From contig CANJNY010000005.1 of assembly GCA_947475715.1 (NCBI GenBank), positions 1 through 64,000 on the forward strand: a stretch of DNA of 64,000 bases, written 5' to 3'. Below are positions 26,387 to 35,818 of the stretch, piece after piece. Under the pieces are notes generated by a model. The model made no database searches. It was not told where the DNA came from and worked only from the letters and a program-made list of their open reading frames with translations. Made by a program: the position numbers and the translations under genes. The stretch is from Prolixibacteraceae bacterium. GTDB lineage: Bacteria > Bacteroidota > Bacteroidia > Bacteroidales > Prolixibacteraceae. Positions within the stretch are counted from its first letter, which is position 1. Every line of letters begins with the position of its first letter.

Positions 26387-27910
26387 CTACAATTCACAGT
26401 AAAGGCCGTCGTCAGCGAGATTTTTGCACGGAAAACGCCAGTTTGTCTCTCCTTCGATCAGCCCGTCAGATTCATGAGGTCCCCAGGTGCCTGCAGGATA
26501 GCCGTAAATGGGGATCGCAGGTTCATTACTCCAGCTGTCAAGTATCGGTTGAATAAACTCCCAGGCGGCCTCAACGGTATCTCCTCTTGAATAGAGTGTT
26601 GCATCTCCAAACAGGCAATCGAGAAGAAGTCGCTCATAGGCTGATGGTAGGAGGACTTCCGCAAGATCAGAATAGTGAAAATCCATGTTTACCTGGTTTA
26701 CTTTAAAGCCGGCCCCTGGTTCTTTCATTGCGAATTTGAGCAGAATTCCTTCATCGGGTTGAATTCTGATAATTAATTGATTGGCTTGATTGATGTGGAA
26801 AGCGCTTTTTTCAAACAGATGATGAGGGGTAGGTTTAAACTCAATCACGATTTCAGTTACCCTGGTGGGGAGTTTCTTTCCTGTACGAATAAAGAATGGA
26901 ACTCCTGCCCACCTCCAATTGTCAATAAAAAACTTCATAGCCACATAGGTCTCCGTATGTGAAGCTGGATCAACGCCCTGTTCTTCCCGGTAGCCAGCAA
27001 CGGATACACCTTTAATTTTCGATGTTGTGTATTGTCCCCGAATCACCTGTTTAGGAATATCTTCGGGTTTAATTGGTCTTAATGACTGGAAAACTTTTAA
27101 TACCTCATGTCGTATGGCATCAGCGTCAATCACAACCGGAGGCTCCATGGCAACTAACCCAACCATTTGTAATATATGGTTTTGCACCATGTCCCGCATG
27201 GCACCTGAATGATCATAATATCCACCCCGTCCCTCAACTCCAAGGCTTTCGGCCGACGTTATTTCGACCCGCCCGATAAAATTCCGGTTCCATATTGGCT
27301 CAAAAATTCCATTTGCAAAACGGGTTACCATGAGGTTTTGGACGGTCTCCTTTCCAAGATAATGATCAATTCGGTAAATTTGATTCTCTTCGTAGTTTTT
27401 TAAGAGACTAATATTTAATTTTTTGGCACTTTGCAGACTATTGCCAAATGGTTTTTCAATGATTATTCTTTTAAAACCATCGGTCTGGAAATTCAGGTTT
27501 GCAAATGCCAGCTTCTCCGGTATAACGTCATAAAGATCGGGAGGCGTAGAGAGATAAAACAGGTAATTAGCCAAAATGTTGTGCTTTAGCCTCAATTCAT
27601 CCAATCTCCATTTTAATTTTGCATAATCATCATTTAATTCATAGTCAATAGTTTGATAATAAATATTATTTAGAAAAAGCGAATTCGACTCATCTGAAAG
27701 GGGTAAAAATTCAGAGATCCTAACGCGAAATTCCTGATCGGTAAGCGAAGTTCTGCTGGTTCCCAGAATTGCAAAATTATCAGGCAGGAGATGATTGATA
27801 TATAATTGATAGAGTGCAGGAATAAGCTTTCTTTTGGTCAGGTCGCCTGAAGCGCCAAAAATGACAATAATATGTGATTCCGGAGTTTTCATTTTATAGC
27901 TGTTTTTCAA
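26387..27910 (-). CDS. zwf: Glucose-6-phosphate 1-dehydrogenase
   Basis: 507 aa. The NADP-binding FGASGDLTKRKL (about 18-29) and the active-site RIDHYLGKETVQNL (about 180-193) are intact. The glucose-6-phosphate binding EKPFG (about 153-157) is also present. It catalyses NADPH-forming oxidation of glucose-6-phosphate. pgl follows on the same strand. An alternative start at codon 7 (MKTPESH) is possible, as this ATG lies immediately before the conserved domain. Confidence 0.96.
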   Translation of the reverse strand: MKNSYKMKTPESHIIVIFGASGDLTKRKLIPALYQLYINHLLPDNFAILGTSRTSLTDQEFRVRISEFLPLSDESNSLFLNNIYYQTIDYELNDDYAKLKWRLDELRLKHNILANYLFYLSTPPDLYDVIPEKLAFANLNFQTDGFKRIIIEKPFGNSLQSAKKLNISLLKNYEENQIYRIDHYLGKETVQNLMVTRFANGIFEPIWNRNFIGRVEITSAESLGVEGRGGYYDHSGAMRDMVQNHILQMVGLVAMEPPVVIDADAIRHEVLKVFQSLRPIKPEDIPKQVIRGQYTTSKIKGVSVAGYREEQGVDPASHTETYVAMKFFIDNWRWAGVPFFIRTGKKLPTRVTEIVIEFKPTPHHLFEKSAFHINQANQLIIRIQPDEGILLKFAMKEPGAGFKVNQVNMDFHYSDLAEVLLPSAYERLLLDCLFGDATLYSRGDTVEAAWEFIQPILDSWSNEPAIPIYGYPAGTWGPHESDGLIEGETNWRFPCKNLADDGLYCEL

Positions 27911-27983
27911 AACATGATTTATAAGGATACATTTCTTAGCCGCGATTGTTCACTTCGGATTGAAGGGCGAATTTTTGGGTGTG

Positions 27984-28643
27984 TTATCCGGTCTGAATTA
28001 TTTCTTCTGTACAACCCCAAACCATAAATAGTTCATCCAGTTCCATATATTCCAGTTTTATGGGAATCTTGTCTCCCTTTTGGTTAAATAATCCATAAAA
28101 TACTCCGTAATCCGGTTTGCAATCATCTAAGGTTATCTGAATGTCGGTTGAAAATTCAATATTGCCCAAAGGGATCATTTTAAAAACTGCCTCTTTTGCA
28201 CACCAGTGAATCAGCAGGTTACGATTTCGATATTCTGTTTGGGCCATACAGCCATCATACTCCTCCGGAGAGAGAAAACGCCTTGCAACCCGGCCAACCT
28301 CGCGGGACTTAAGTTCAATATCAATTCCGGGAAGATTTTCAGTAAGGAGCATAACCGCTACAAAACTTTTTGTATGTGAAATGCTAATATTTGTTTGTCC
28401 ATATTCCAGAAATGGCCTGCCATCATTATGGTATCTGATCTGTGATTTATTTCCGTTAAGCTGGTTTAACAAAGTTCTTGTCGCCAACCACTCTTTTTTA
28501 CGAAAGATAGTTGAGATTCCCGAATAGATGATCAAATCGTCGGTTGATAATTCTGCTAATAAGATCAATTCTTCAAGCTCTTCGGTAATTTTCCAAAGTC
28601 CGATTTCTCCGTTTTCAATATTTTTATGAAGTATCAGGGGCAT
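27984..28643 (-). CDS. 4'-phosphopantetheinyl transferase superfamily protein
   Basis: 219 aa, Sfp-type. The Mg/CoA binding motif appears as GIDIELKSREVGRVARRF (about 112-129; D-x-E core) and WCAKEAVFKM (about 159-168; W-x-x-KE-A-x-K core). It transfers phosphopantetheine from CoA onto carrier proteins. It shares one base with the end of gldD (TGA/ATG type junction at 28643) and so belongs to the ssb-gldD transcript. Its carrier-protein substrate is not in this window. Confidence 0.88.
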   Translation of the reverse strand: MPLILHKNIENGEIGLWKITEELEELILLAELSTDDLIIYSGISTIFRKKEWLATRTLLNQLNGNKSQIRYHNDGRPFLEYGQTNISISHTKSFVAVMLLTENLPGIDIELKSREVGRVARRFLSPEEYDGCMAQTEYRNRNLLIHWCAKEAVFKMIPLGNIEFSTDIQITLDDCKPDYGVFYGLFNQKGDKIPIKLEYMELDELFMVWGCTEEIIQTG

Positions 28644-29224
28644 TATTTAACCTCTTTCCATTCGGTTGTTTTAATCAGATGCAGAACATCCTGAATAAGG
28701 AATCTGATCACCGGCTGTAAGCTGTCGCTGTTTGGTATCTCTTTGATATAGAGAGAGCCGCGCAGGAAATTCCGGGTGCTGTCGGTCAGGAAAAACTGCA
28801 TTGGAGAAGCGGCGTTTCCTTTGATATTGTAAATTGTACCATAAACTTTACCTGTTCGGTTTATAAAAAGTTGTTCATCTATGGAACTGGCTTTTTGCGA
28901 ATGTTTGTAAGCCAAGGTATGTGATTCCTCAATCAATGTATCCAGATTATTATTGATTCTTCGGTAGCTCAGATGAATCTGGGCGTGGTTAGCAGGCACA
29001 TCAATTGTGATCCAGTTTATTTGATTCGGACTTAATGGATCGCGGCCAACTTTGGAATATGATGGCACCTGGAAAAAGCAGGGTAGATCAACCTCAAGAG
29101 GTTTATAGCTTTTTTCAGGGAATGATATTCGGAAATATCCTCTGGGTCTGGGAGTATAATCTTTTTTGCATGATCCGACTATAACCAGCAGACCGGATAG
29201 TATAAGAACTACTCGATATTTCAT
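28643..29224 (-). CDS. gldD: Gliding motility lipoprotein GldD
   Basis: 193 aa. The signal peptide ends in a lipobox (VIVGSC, Cys19). The mature part begins KKDYTPRPRGYFRI, followed by FPEKSYKPL and LPCFFQVP, which I recognise as the conserved GldD start. GldD is required for gliding and type IX secretion in Flavobacterium. In many relatives gldE lies next to gldD; here ssb is next (57-base gap) and gldE is absent. The gene suggests a T9SS in this organism, though motility need not follow. Confidence 0.88.
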   Translation of the reverse strand: MKYRVVLILSGLLVIVGSCKKDYTPRPRGYFRISFPEKSYKPLEVDLPCFFQVPSYSKVGRDPLSPNQINWITIDVPANHAQIHLSYRRINNNLDTLIEESHTLAYKHSQKASSIDEQLFINRTGKVYGTIYNIKGNAASPMQFFLTDSTRNFLRGSLYIKEIPNSDSLQPVIRFLIQDVLHLIKTTEWKEVK

Positions 29225-29281
29225 ATTCGATTTTTCAAAATATAGAGATTTACTGACCCCGAATTAGCTTCACCGTTCGAT

Positions 29282-29731
29282 TCAGAAGGGTAAATCATTA
29301 TCCTCTTTATCCCCGTTTGCAGTATAGGATCCCTGTCCACCATTTGGCTCGCTTAGGTGAGTCGGTTCATTTACCTTGGTCCCTTCATTCGATGTTCCAT
29401 CACCTCTTTTTCCTAAAAGTTGAATGGAGTCTGCATAAATTTCAGTGACATATCTTTTTGATCCATCCTGAGCATCGTAACTCCGGGTTCTGATTCTGCC
29501 ATCGATATAAATCTGAGACCCTTTGCGGATATAATTCTCTGCAAGTGTAGCCTGATTCCTCCAGCAAACAATATTGTGCCATTCGGTTGTTGTTACTTTT
29601 TCTCCGTTTTTATTGGTGTAATTCTCAGATGTAGCAAGGGGGAAATTTGCAACTGAAACATTACTTTCAAGGTGCTTTACCTCAGGATCTTTCCCTACAT
29701 TCCCGACCAAAATAACTTTGTTGACTGACAT
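29282..29731 (-). CDS. ssb: Single-stranded DNA-binding protein
   Basis: 149 aa. An OB fold fills residues 1-110 (MSVNKVILVGNVGKDPEV, WHNIVCWRNQA, GSQIYIDGRI). A glycine/asparagine-rich linker follows, then the acidic tip DNDLPF, which recruits repair and replication partners. A -7 element TACCTTTG is at 29802-29795 (minus strand). It sits between mutY and gldD, the standard Bacteroidota order. Confidence 0.96.
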   Translation of the reverse strand: MSVNKVILVGNVGKDPEVKHLESNVSVANFPLATSENYTNKNGEKVTTTEWHNIVCWRNQATLAENYIRKGSQIYIDGRIRTRSYDAQDGSKRYVTEIYADSIQLLGKRGDGTSNEGTKVNEPTHLSEPNGGQGSYTANGDKEDNDLPF

Positions 29732-29794
29732 GATTTATAAGATAATGGTTATTAACCCTCAATATACGATGAATTATTTTTAGATGCAACTCAT

Positions 29795-29802
29795 CAAAGG
29801 TA
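29795..29802 (-). promoter_or_regulatory. -7 element of the ssb-gldD run
   Basis: TACCTTTG on the minus strand, 64 bases before the ssb ATG, preceded by a T-tract. No clear TTG at -33. Confidence 0.45.
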
Positions 29803-29829
29803 AAAAAAAACGTGGTTTTTAAAACTATG

Positions 29830-30891
29830 TTATTCCATTTTATTCCGGTTTTTTTCCATTAAGAAATTGTCGATTAATTTTGGAATCGGGTATTCATGAA
29901 GGAGTTCCGGAGCTATTTTTATCCAATTTTTATTTATTTCTGATTTTGAGAGTGAAATTTCAATGAACCGGACATGAAGTTTCTGGTGAGATAAGAGATG
30001 CAATATCTCATTACTTGCTGATTCAATGGTGATTGATTCCGTTTTAAACAGCGAATGAAATTTTTCATGAACGATAAGCTCTTCCAAGGTTAGTGCTTTT
30101 AGGGATTCAATTAAAGGGAGCTGATATAAATTCTGCCAGATATCATTTTCCAAACGCTGTTCCAGAATAATTGTCTTTTCATGCTTTAGATACAGATAGT
30201 TGAAGAATCGGTGTCGGATCTTAATTTTATTTGTTTTTACCGGGAGTTTTGTAATTTCGGAACGGTTAAAGGCAACGCATTGTTGCTCAAATGGGCAGAC
30301 AGAACAGTCGGGTTTTCTGGGAGTGCATTGCAGGGCGCCAAATTCCATTACCGCTTCGTTGTATGATCCGGGATTTTGCTTGTCCAGTAATTGCATGGCA
30401 AGCTCACTGAATTCTTTTTTCCCTTTTGAAGAATCTGTTGGGGTTGCAATTCCATAGATTCTTGACAGAACGCGGTAGACATTTCCGTCGACCGCGGCAT
30501 AGGGCAGACCAAATGAAATTGAAGCCACGGCAGCTGCAGTATAATCCCCGACACCTTTGAGGCTTCGAATCTCCGGATAAGTTACCGGAAACTTGCCGTT
30601 AAAATTGTTCATGATTTGCTGTGCAGCGAAATGTATATTTCGTGCCCTGGAATAATAGCCCAATCCTTGCCACATTTTTAATACCTCATTTTCGGAGGAA
30701 TTGGCAAGTGAGTCAATGGTTGGAAACCGTTCAATAAACCTGAGAAAATAATCTGTTCCCTGATCGACCCTTGTTTGCTGGAGAATTATTTCGGAAATCC
30801 AAACATAATATGGCACTTTATTTAATCTCCAGGGAAGATCGCGTTTGTTTTGTTTGTACCAATTGCTCAATATTTTATGAAATTCAGACAT
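29830..30891 (-). CDS. mutY: A/G-specific adenine glycosylase
   Basis: 353 aa. It removes adenine mispaired with 8-oxoguanine. The helix-hairpin-helix and catalytic Asp lie in LKGVGDYTAAAVAS (about 108-121) followed by AAVDGNVYRVLSR (Asp at about 137). The Fe-S loop has four cysteines in C-x6-C-x2-C-x5-C order (CTPRKPDCSVCPFEQQC). A NUDIX-like C-terminal domain (about 228-345) recognises 8-oxoG. Divergent from HU. Confidence 0.96.
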   Translation of the reverse strand: MSEFHKILSNWYKQNKRDLPWRLNKVPYYVWISEIILQQTRVDQGTDYFLRFIERFPTIDSLANSSENEVLKMWQGLGYYSRARNIHFAAQQIMNNFNGKFPVTYPEIRSLKGVGDYTAAAVASISFGLPYAAVDGNVYRVLSRIYGIATPTDSSKGKKEFSELAMQLLDKQNPGSYNEAVMEFGALQCTPRKPDCSVCPFEQQCVAFNRSEITKLPVKTNKIKIRHRFFNYLYLKHEKTIILEQRLENDIWQNLYQLPLIESLKALTLEELIVHEKFHSLFKTESITIESASNEILHLLSHQKLHVRFIEISLSKSEINKNWIKIAPELLHEYPIPKLIDNFLMEKNRNKME

Positions 30892-30948
30892 AATTTTTAA
30901 GATTTACGGAAATTTTCATCAAAAGAAGAAAAAATATTGATTAGTATG

Positions 30949-30978
30949 TTGTTGGTTAAATCAAAAGCTATATATTTG
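30949..30978 (+). promoter_or_regulatory. Promoter of the HU gene
   Basis: TTG at 30949-30951 (and again at 30952-30954), a 16-19-base spacer and TATATTTG at 30971-30978, with the ATG 46 bases further on. The match to the Bacteroidota consensus is strong, as expected for an abundant protein. Confidence 0.7.
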
Positions 30979-31024
30979 TGCACCAAAATTGAATTAAAAG
31001 GTCGAATCATTTAAATTTTTAGTA

Positions 31025-31309
31025 ATGACAAAAGCAGATATCGTAAACGAGATTTCAAAAAACACCGGTATTGAAAAAGTAACTGTTCAAAAGGCAGTTG
31101 AGGCATTCATGGATACAGTATCCGGTTCGCTTGCAGAGGGAAACAATGTTTACCTTCGTGGATTTGGTAGTTTTATCGTCAAGAAACGTGCTGAAAAAAC
31201 AGCTCGAAACATTTCACGTAATACAACTATTATAATTCCTGAACATTTCATTCCATCTTTTAAGCCAGCTAAAACTTTTGTTGGTCGTGTAAAGAACAAT
31301 GTAAAATAA
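31025..31309 (+). CDS. HU/IHF-family DNA-binding protein
   Basis: 94 aa, single HU domain. The N-terminal helices (MTKADIVNEISKNTGI, VEAFMDTVSGSLAEG) precede the GFGSFIVKKRAEKTARN hairpin (about 48-64) and beta arm ending IPSFKPAKTF. It compacts and bends DNA. Its order with mutY, the mini-protein and RNase G is a conserved Bacteroidota arrangement. Confidence 0.95.
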   Translation: MTKADIVNEISKNTGIEKVTVQKAVEAFMDTVSGSLAEGNNVYLRGFGSFIVKKRAEKTARNISRNTTIIIPEHFIPSFKPAKTFVGRVKNNVK

Positions 31310-31328
31310 TTAAAACGGATTCAAAATT

Positions 31329-31421
31329 ATGCCAAGCGGTAAAAAAAGAAAAGGACATAAAATGGCTACTCACAAACGTAAAAAACGTTTGAGAAAAAAT
31401 CGCCACAAGAAGAAGAAATAA
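31329..31421 (+). CDS. Tiny basic mS38/COX24-like protein
   Basis: 30 codons: MPSGKKRKGHKMATHKRKKR then LRKNRHKKKK. It is extremely basic and lies 19 bases after HU, before the terminator at 31450. The K-R-K-x-H-K-M-x-T-H-K-R-K-K-R-x-R-K-x-R core matches the small Bacteroidota proteins annotated with the AURKAIP1/COX24 domain. These are relatives of the C terminus of mitochondrial ribosomal protein mS38. It is therefore a likely ribosome-associated peptide. The family link is from memory. Confidence 0.85.
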   Translation: MPSGKKRKGHKMATHKRKKRLRKNRHKKKK

Positions 31422-31449
31422 TTTCTTTGTGGTAGAAAAAGAAATTTGG

Positions 31450-31480
31450 ACCTAAAGTGCTTTTGCACTTTAGGTTTGTT
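31450..31480 (+). terminator. Strong hairpin terminator before rng
   Basis: An 11-bp perfect stem, ACCTAAAGTGC (31450-31460) with GCACTTTAGGT (31465-31475), and a TTTT loop, followed by TTGTTGT. It ends the HU/mini-protein transcript, or attenuates readthrough into rng 39 bases later. Confidence 0.85.
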
Positions 31481-31518
31481 GTATTTATAAGTGTTTATTT
31501 AAGTTAAGAGTAGAGATC

Positions 31519-33066
31519 GTGAGCAATGAACTGATTATTGATGTATCCCCCTCACATGTTGAAATCGCTTTACTCGAAAACAAAAAACTGGTAGAACTTA
31601 ACAGGGAAAGCAGTGATCTTAAATTCTCGGTAGGAGATATTTATCTGGCCAAGGTAAAGAAGATTATGCCCGGATTGAATGCTGCTTTTGTTGATGTAGG
31701 CTACGAGAAAGATGCGTTCCTTCATTATTTGGATTTAGGTCCACAATTCCAAACCTTAAACAAGTTTCTGAAACAATCAGTTTCCAAAAAGATTAAGTTA
31801 ACCAGTGAGTTACGAATCCAACCGGAGCCTGATATACAGAAAGATGGAAAGATTTCAGATGTCCTTAAGACCGGTCAGACTATTCTTGTGCAGATTGCAA
31901 AAGAACCGATCTCGACTAAAGGACCCAGGCTGACTTCCGAATTGTCTGTAGCAGGCAGAAACATGGTTTTAATCCCTTTCAGCAACAAGATTTCAGTCTC
32001 TCAAAAAATTGAATCGACTGAAGAGAAAAGTCGGTTAAAAAAATTAGTTCAAAGCATCTGCCCTAAAAACTACGGGGTTATTGTCCGAACAGCTGCTGAA
32101 GGGAAAAGAGTTGCGGAACTGGATCCTGAATTACGAAGATTAGTGACCAAATTCGAGAATGCAGTAGTCAAACTCGAAAAACAGGTTGCCCCTTCACTGA
32201 TTTTGGGTGAGCTCGATCGCACAATTGGAATGATCAGGGATTTATACAATCCTGATTTTTCGAATATTTTTGTGAACAACGAGGAGATTGCCGCTGAAAT
32301 TAAGGAATATGTTGGAACTATCGATCCTGAAAAGAAAAAAGTAGTTAAATACTACAATGGCAAGATGCCAATTCTTGAATATTTTGGAATCGATAAACAA
32401 ATTAAAGCATCTTTTGGTAAAACTGTCTCGTTTCGGAGCGGTGCCTACCTGATTATTGAGCACACTGAAGCCTTTCACGTGATTGATGTGAACAGCGGCA
32501 ACAGGTCCAAGACCGGTGATCAGGAAACAAATGCCCTTGAGGTTAATCTCGCTGCTGCGGAGGAGATTGCCAGCCAATTACGCCTTCGCGACATGGGAGG
32601 TATAATTGTTATCGATTTTATCGATATGCACGGAAATGAAAACCGGCAGAAAGTTTTCGAGAAAATGAAGGAAGCTATGTCTTCCGACAGAACAAAGCAT
32701 AATATTTTGCCATTGAGCAAGTTTTGTTTGATGCAAATTACCCGGCAGCGGGTTCGCCAGGAAATGGCCATTGAAACTGCTGAAATTTGTCCGGTTTGCA
32801 AAGGCTCAGGGAAAGTTACCCCGACCTTGTTATTCATCGAAGAGATAGAACAAAAAGTGAGGTATATCTTCGAGGAGTTACATAAACAAAAGCTGACTAT
32901 TAAATTGCACCCCTTTGTTGGTGCGTTTCTTACCAGAGGTTTTCCCTCCAAAGCATTAAAATGGAGATGGAAATACCACAAACGTGTAAGAATTGAGGAG
33001 ATTAACTCCATGAGTTTTCTCGATTCAAAGTTCTATGACGAGAACGCAGAAGAAATTATATTTTAG
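31519..33066 (+). CDS. rng: Ribonuclease E/G family endoribonuclease
   Basis: 515 aa, RNase G-like length without the long RNase E tail. An S1 domain (about 37-130; VGDIYLAKVKKIMPGLNAAF) is followed by the catalytic Asp region (HVIDVNSGNRSKTG, about 322-335, and GGIIVIDFIDM, about 362-372). The zinc-link is CPVCKGSG (about 426-433). It processes rRNA and decays mRNA. The start is GTG at 31519, because no ATG lies near enough upstream of SNELIIDVSP. It is separated from HU by a strong terminator, so it may rely on its own promoter. Confidence 0.94.
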   Translation: MSNELIIDVSPSHVEIALLENKKLVELNRESSDLKFSVGDIYLAKVKKIMPGLNAAFVDVGYEKDAFLHYLDLGPQFQTLNKFLKQSVSKKIKLTSELRIQPEPDIQKDGKISDVLKTGQTILVQIAKEPISTKGPRLTSELSVAGRNMVLIPFSNKISVSQKIESTEEKSRLKKLVQSICPKNYGVIVRTAAEGKRVAELDPELRRLVTKFENAVVKLEKQVAPSLILGELDRTIGMIRDLYNPDFSNIFVNNEEIAAEIKEYVGTIDPEKKKVVKYYNGKMPILEYFGIDKQIKASFGKTVSFRSGAYLIIEHTEAFHVIDVNSGNRSKTGDQETNALEVNLAAAEEIASQLRLRDMGGIIVIDFIDMHGNENRQKVFEKMKEAMSSDRTKHNILPLSKFCLMQITRQRVRQEMAIETAEICPVCKGSGKVTPTLLFIEEIEQKVRYIFEELHKQKLTIKLHPFVGAFLTRGFPSKALKWRWKYHKRVRIEEINSMSFLDSKFYDENAEEIIF

Positions 33067-33073
33067 ACATTAG

Positions 33074-33103
33074 AAGCTCATGCATTGCTGCATGAGCTTT
33101 TTT
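33074..33103 (+). terminator. Intrinsic terminator after rng
   Basis: AAGCTCATGCA (33074-33084) pairs perfectly with TGCATGAGCTT (33089-33099) around a TTGC loop, followed by a T-tract. It lies 7 bases after the rng stop. Confidence 0.9.
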
Positions 33104-33130
33104 GTAGTTTCAAAAATTTAGGCTTGTAAA

Positions 33131-35137
33131 ATGAAAAAATCATTATCTCTAGTTTCTCTTTTCCTTTGTGGTACTATTCTTAGTTTTGCTCAACTTACAA
33201 AACCTGTAGCCTGGAGCCTGTCTCAGCAAACTGCCGGCGATGATGCTGTGATCGAATTGGCAATAAAAGCAACAATTAATCCGGGCTGGCATATTTATTC
33301 AACTAAACTCCCGGAAGGCGGGCCCGTTAAAACCGCTGTAACTTTTATTCCTGATAGCTCAAAATTTACTTTAATTGGTGAAATCTCTTCCCTGACCCCA
33401 CCCAATAAAGAATTTGATAAGATCTTTAATATGGATCTGGAATTCTTCAGTAAAGAGGTGGTCTTTGTACAAAAAATAAAACTCCATTCAAAGGACCCCT
33501 TTGAATTGAAAGGATCGGTAGAATATCAGAGTTGTAATGACGAAACCTGCACCCTCGACGAACATGATTTTTCGATTAATATTAAAGGTGTAGGTGATGC
33601 CTCTGCATTAAATAAGCCTCCGTTGGATAAAGATGATCAGGGTATTATTCATCATGGCTTATGGTGGTTTTTAGTATTTAGTTTCATTGCCGGATTGGCC
33701 GCAATTCTCACTCCATGTGTCTTTCCAATGATCCCAATGACCGTATCTTTTTTCATGAATTCAAATAAATCCAGGCTTCAAGCCCGGATGCAGGCTTTCG
33801 TTTATGGGGGATCAATAATATTAATTTATACTTTAATCGGCACTTTGGTCGCCCTTACATTGGGAGCTGACTTTGCCAATTGGATCAGTACTCATTGGAT
33901 CCCTAATGTGCTGTTCTTTATTGTTTTTGTGCTGTTTGCGTTCTCTTTTTTCGGGGCCTTCGAGATTGTTCTTCCGGGTAGCTGGGGAAATCAAACCGAC
34001 CGGTTTGCTGATAAAGGTGGTGTTAGTGGAGCTTTTTTCATGGCGTTAACCTTAGTATTGGTCTCGTTTAGTTGTACCGGACCTATTGTGGGTGCCATTC
34101 TGGTAGAATCAGCCGGTGGGATGGTGATCAAACCTATTGTTGGGATGCTCGGTTTTTCTCTGGCCTTTGCCTTGCCTTTTACGCTATTCGCCCTTTTCCC
34201 TCAGTGGTTGTCTAATTTACCCAAATCAGGAGGATGGCTTAATTCGGTTAAGGTGGTTTTAGGGTTTGTCGAATTAGCCCTGGGACTTAAATTTCTTAGT
34301 ATAGCTGATCAAACCTATCATTGGAGAATTCTTGACAGAGAGGTTTATATTGCCTTCTGGATTGTCATTTTTGCAATGATGGGATTCTATCTGCTTGGTA
34401 AAATGAAGTTTGCTCATGACAGCGAATCCAAACATATTACGGTACCCCGGTTAATGCTTTCGCTGATTACGTTCACATTTGTCGTCTATTTGATTCCCGG
34501 ATTATTCGGAGCCCCATTGAAGGCAATCTCGGGTTACCTTCCGCCCATGACTTCTCACGATTTTGATCTGCATAAAATTATCAGGGATGAGGTTAAATTA
34601 GTCGATAATAAATCGGGCAGCAATTTTAATGTGATTTCATCCGAAGCTGTTTGTGAAAAACCTAAGTTTCACGAGTTTTTGGAGTTACCCCATGGTTTGG
34701 AGGGATTTTTTGATTTTGAGCAGGGGTTAGCTTGCGCAAAGGTTCAGAATAAACCGCTGTTTATCGATTTTACGGGACATGGTTGTGTAAATTGTCGCGA
34801 AATGGAGGCTAACGTGTGGTCAGATCCCAGAGTGCTTGAGAAGTTAAAAAATGAGTTCGTGATTGTTGCGTTATACGTTGATGACAAAACGCCCCTTCCT
34901 GAAAGCGAATGGATCACTTCATCTTATGATCATAAGGTTAAAAAAAATATCGGAAAGAAATTTGCTGATTTTCAGATTTCACGATTTGGTGTTAATGCTC
35001 AGCCTTATTATGTCTTGCTTGATCATAATCAACAGCTGCTGGTAAAACCAACAGCAAGGGATCTTAATCCGGACCATTTTCTTGATTTTCTTGATCGGGG
35101 GCTGCTTGAATTTAAATCCCGTCAGGTAAAAAAGTAG
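33131..35137 (+). CDS. dsbD: Thiol:disulfide interchange protein DsbD
   Basis: 668 aa with all three DsbD parts. After a signal peptide (cleavage near LSFAQ) comes the N-terminal periplasmic domain with a redox Cys pair (YQSCNDETC, about 136-144). The membrane domain has eight or so helices (about 178-470), with conserved ILTPCVFPMIP (about 194-204) and SFSCTGPIVGAIL. A C-terminal thioredoxin-like domain carries the C-x-x-C site GCVNCREM (about 551-558). It carries electrons from cytoplasmic thioredoxin to periplasmic thiol reductases. Confidence 0.94.
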   Translation: MKKSLSLVSLFLCGTILSFAQLTKPVAWSLSQQTAGDDAVIELAIKATINPGWHIYSTKLPEGGPVKTAVTFIPDSSKFTLIGEISSLTPPNKEFDKIFNMDLEFFSKEVVFVQKIKLHSKDPFELKGSVEYQSCNDETCTLDEHDFSINIKGVGDASALNKPPLDKDDQGIIHHGLWWFLVFSFIAGLAAILTPCVFPMIPMTVSFFMNSNKSRLQARMQAFVYGGSIILIYTLIGTLVALTLGADFANWISTHWIPNVLFFIVFVLFAFSFFGAFEIVLPGSWGNQTDRFADKGGVSGAFFMALTLVLVSFSCTGPIVGAILVESAGGMVIKPIVGMLGFSLAFALPFTLFALFPQWLSNLPKSGGWLNSVKVVLGFVELALGLKFLSIADQTYHWRILDREVYIAFWIVIFAMMGFYLLGKMKFAHDSESKHITVPRLMLSLITFTFVVYLIPGLFGAPLKAISGYLPPMTSHDFDLHKIIRDEVKLVDNKSGSNFNVISSEAVCEKPKFHEFLELPHGLEGFFDFEQGLACAKVQNKPLFIDFTGHGCVNCREMEANVWSDPRVLEKLKNEFVIVALYVDDKTPLPESEWITSSYDHKVKKNIGKKFADFQISRFGVNAQPYYVLLDHNQQLLVKPTARDLNPDHFLDFLDRGLLEFKSRQVKK

Positions 35138-35165
35138 TCGTAATAAGTTAAATCAGGAATTTGCT

Positions 35166-35798
35166 ATGAGTGAAAAAAGTATCTTATTCTGGAATGTGGA
35201 TACCCAGGAAGATTTTATCGATCCGGATGGGAAGCTTTATGTGCCGGGAGCAGAATCGATAAGGGCTTATCTTCATAAAATTACGGAGTTAGCTAAACGG
35301 AAGAAAATTCGTGTTGTGAATACCTGTGATTATCATCAGATTAATGCTTTGGAGATTTCTGACAACCCGGATTATATTACGAAATTTCCTCCCCATTGCA
35401 TGGCCGGTTCTGCAGGGGCTGATTTTATCTCTGAAACAGAGCCGGAGTCTCCGCTTATTTTTGATTGGGATACCGAGCTTGCTATAATTGCAGAAATGGA
35501 TAATCCGGTGCGCTATAGAAATATAGTAATTCGGAAGAATGCATTTGATGTATTTGAAGGTAACCATTATACGGATCCCATTTTACAGATGCTTAATCCC
35601 GATAAGGTTTTTGTATATGGTGTTACTACCAATATTTGCGTGGATAATGCCGTTGTAGGATTAACCGAACGAGGCATTAAGGTTTATGTTGTGAAAGATG
35701 CGATCAAAGAACTTCCTAATTTATCACTTCCATTTGAGAAATGGTCAGAAAAAGGGGTGAAAATGATCCCTTTTTCTGACCTGGAAAATTATTTGTAA
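35166..35798 (+). CDS. Isochorismatase-family cysteine hydrolase (nicotinamidase-like)
   Basis: 210 aa. The fold begins FWNVDTQEDFIDPDG with the catalytic Asp (about residue 12). The loop VIRKNAFDVF supplies the catalytic Lys (about 123), and TTNICVDNAVVGL supplies the nucleophilic Cys (about 158). The D-K-C triad is complete. Nicotinamidase activity is plausible because a nicotinate phosphoribosyltransferase occurs elsewhere in the window, but the gene is 23 kb away and the substrate is not certain. Confidence 0.85.
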   Translation: MSEKSILFWNVDTQEDFIDPDGKLYVPGAESIRAYLHKITELAKRKKIRVVNTCDYHQINALEISDNPDYITKFPPHCMAGSAGADFISETEPESPLIFDWDTELAIIAEMDNPVRYRNIVIRKNAFDVFEGNHYTDPILQMLNPDKVFVYGVTTNICVDNAVVGLTERGIKVYVVKDAIKELPNLSLPFEKWSEKGVKMIPFSDLENYL

Positions 35799-35818
35799 TA
35801 CCTGCTCAGGCAATTTTA

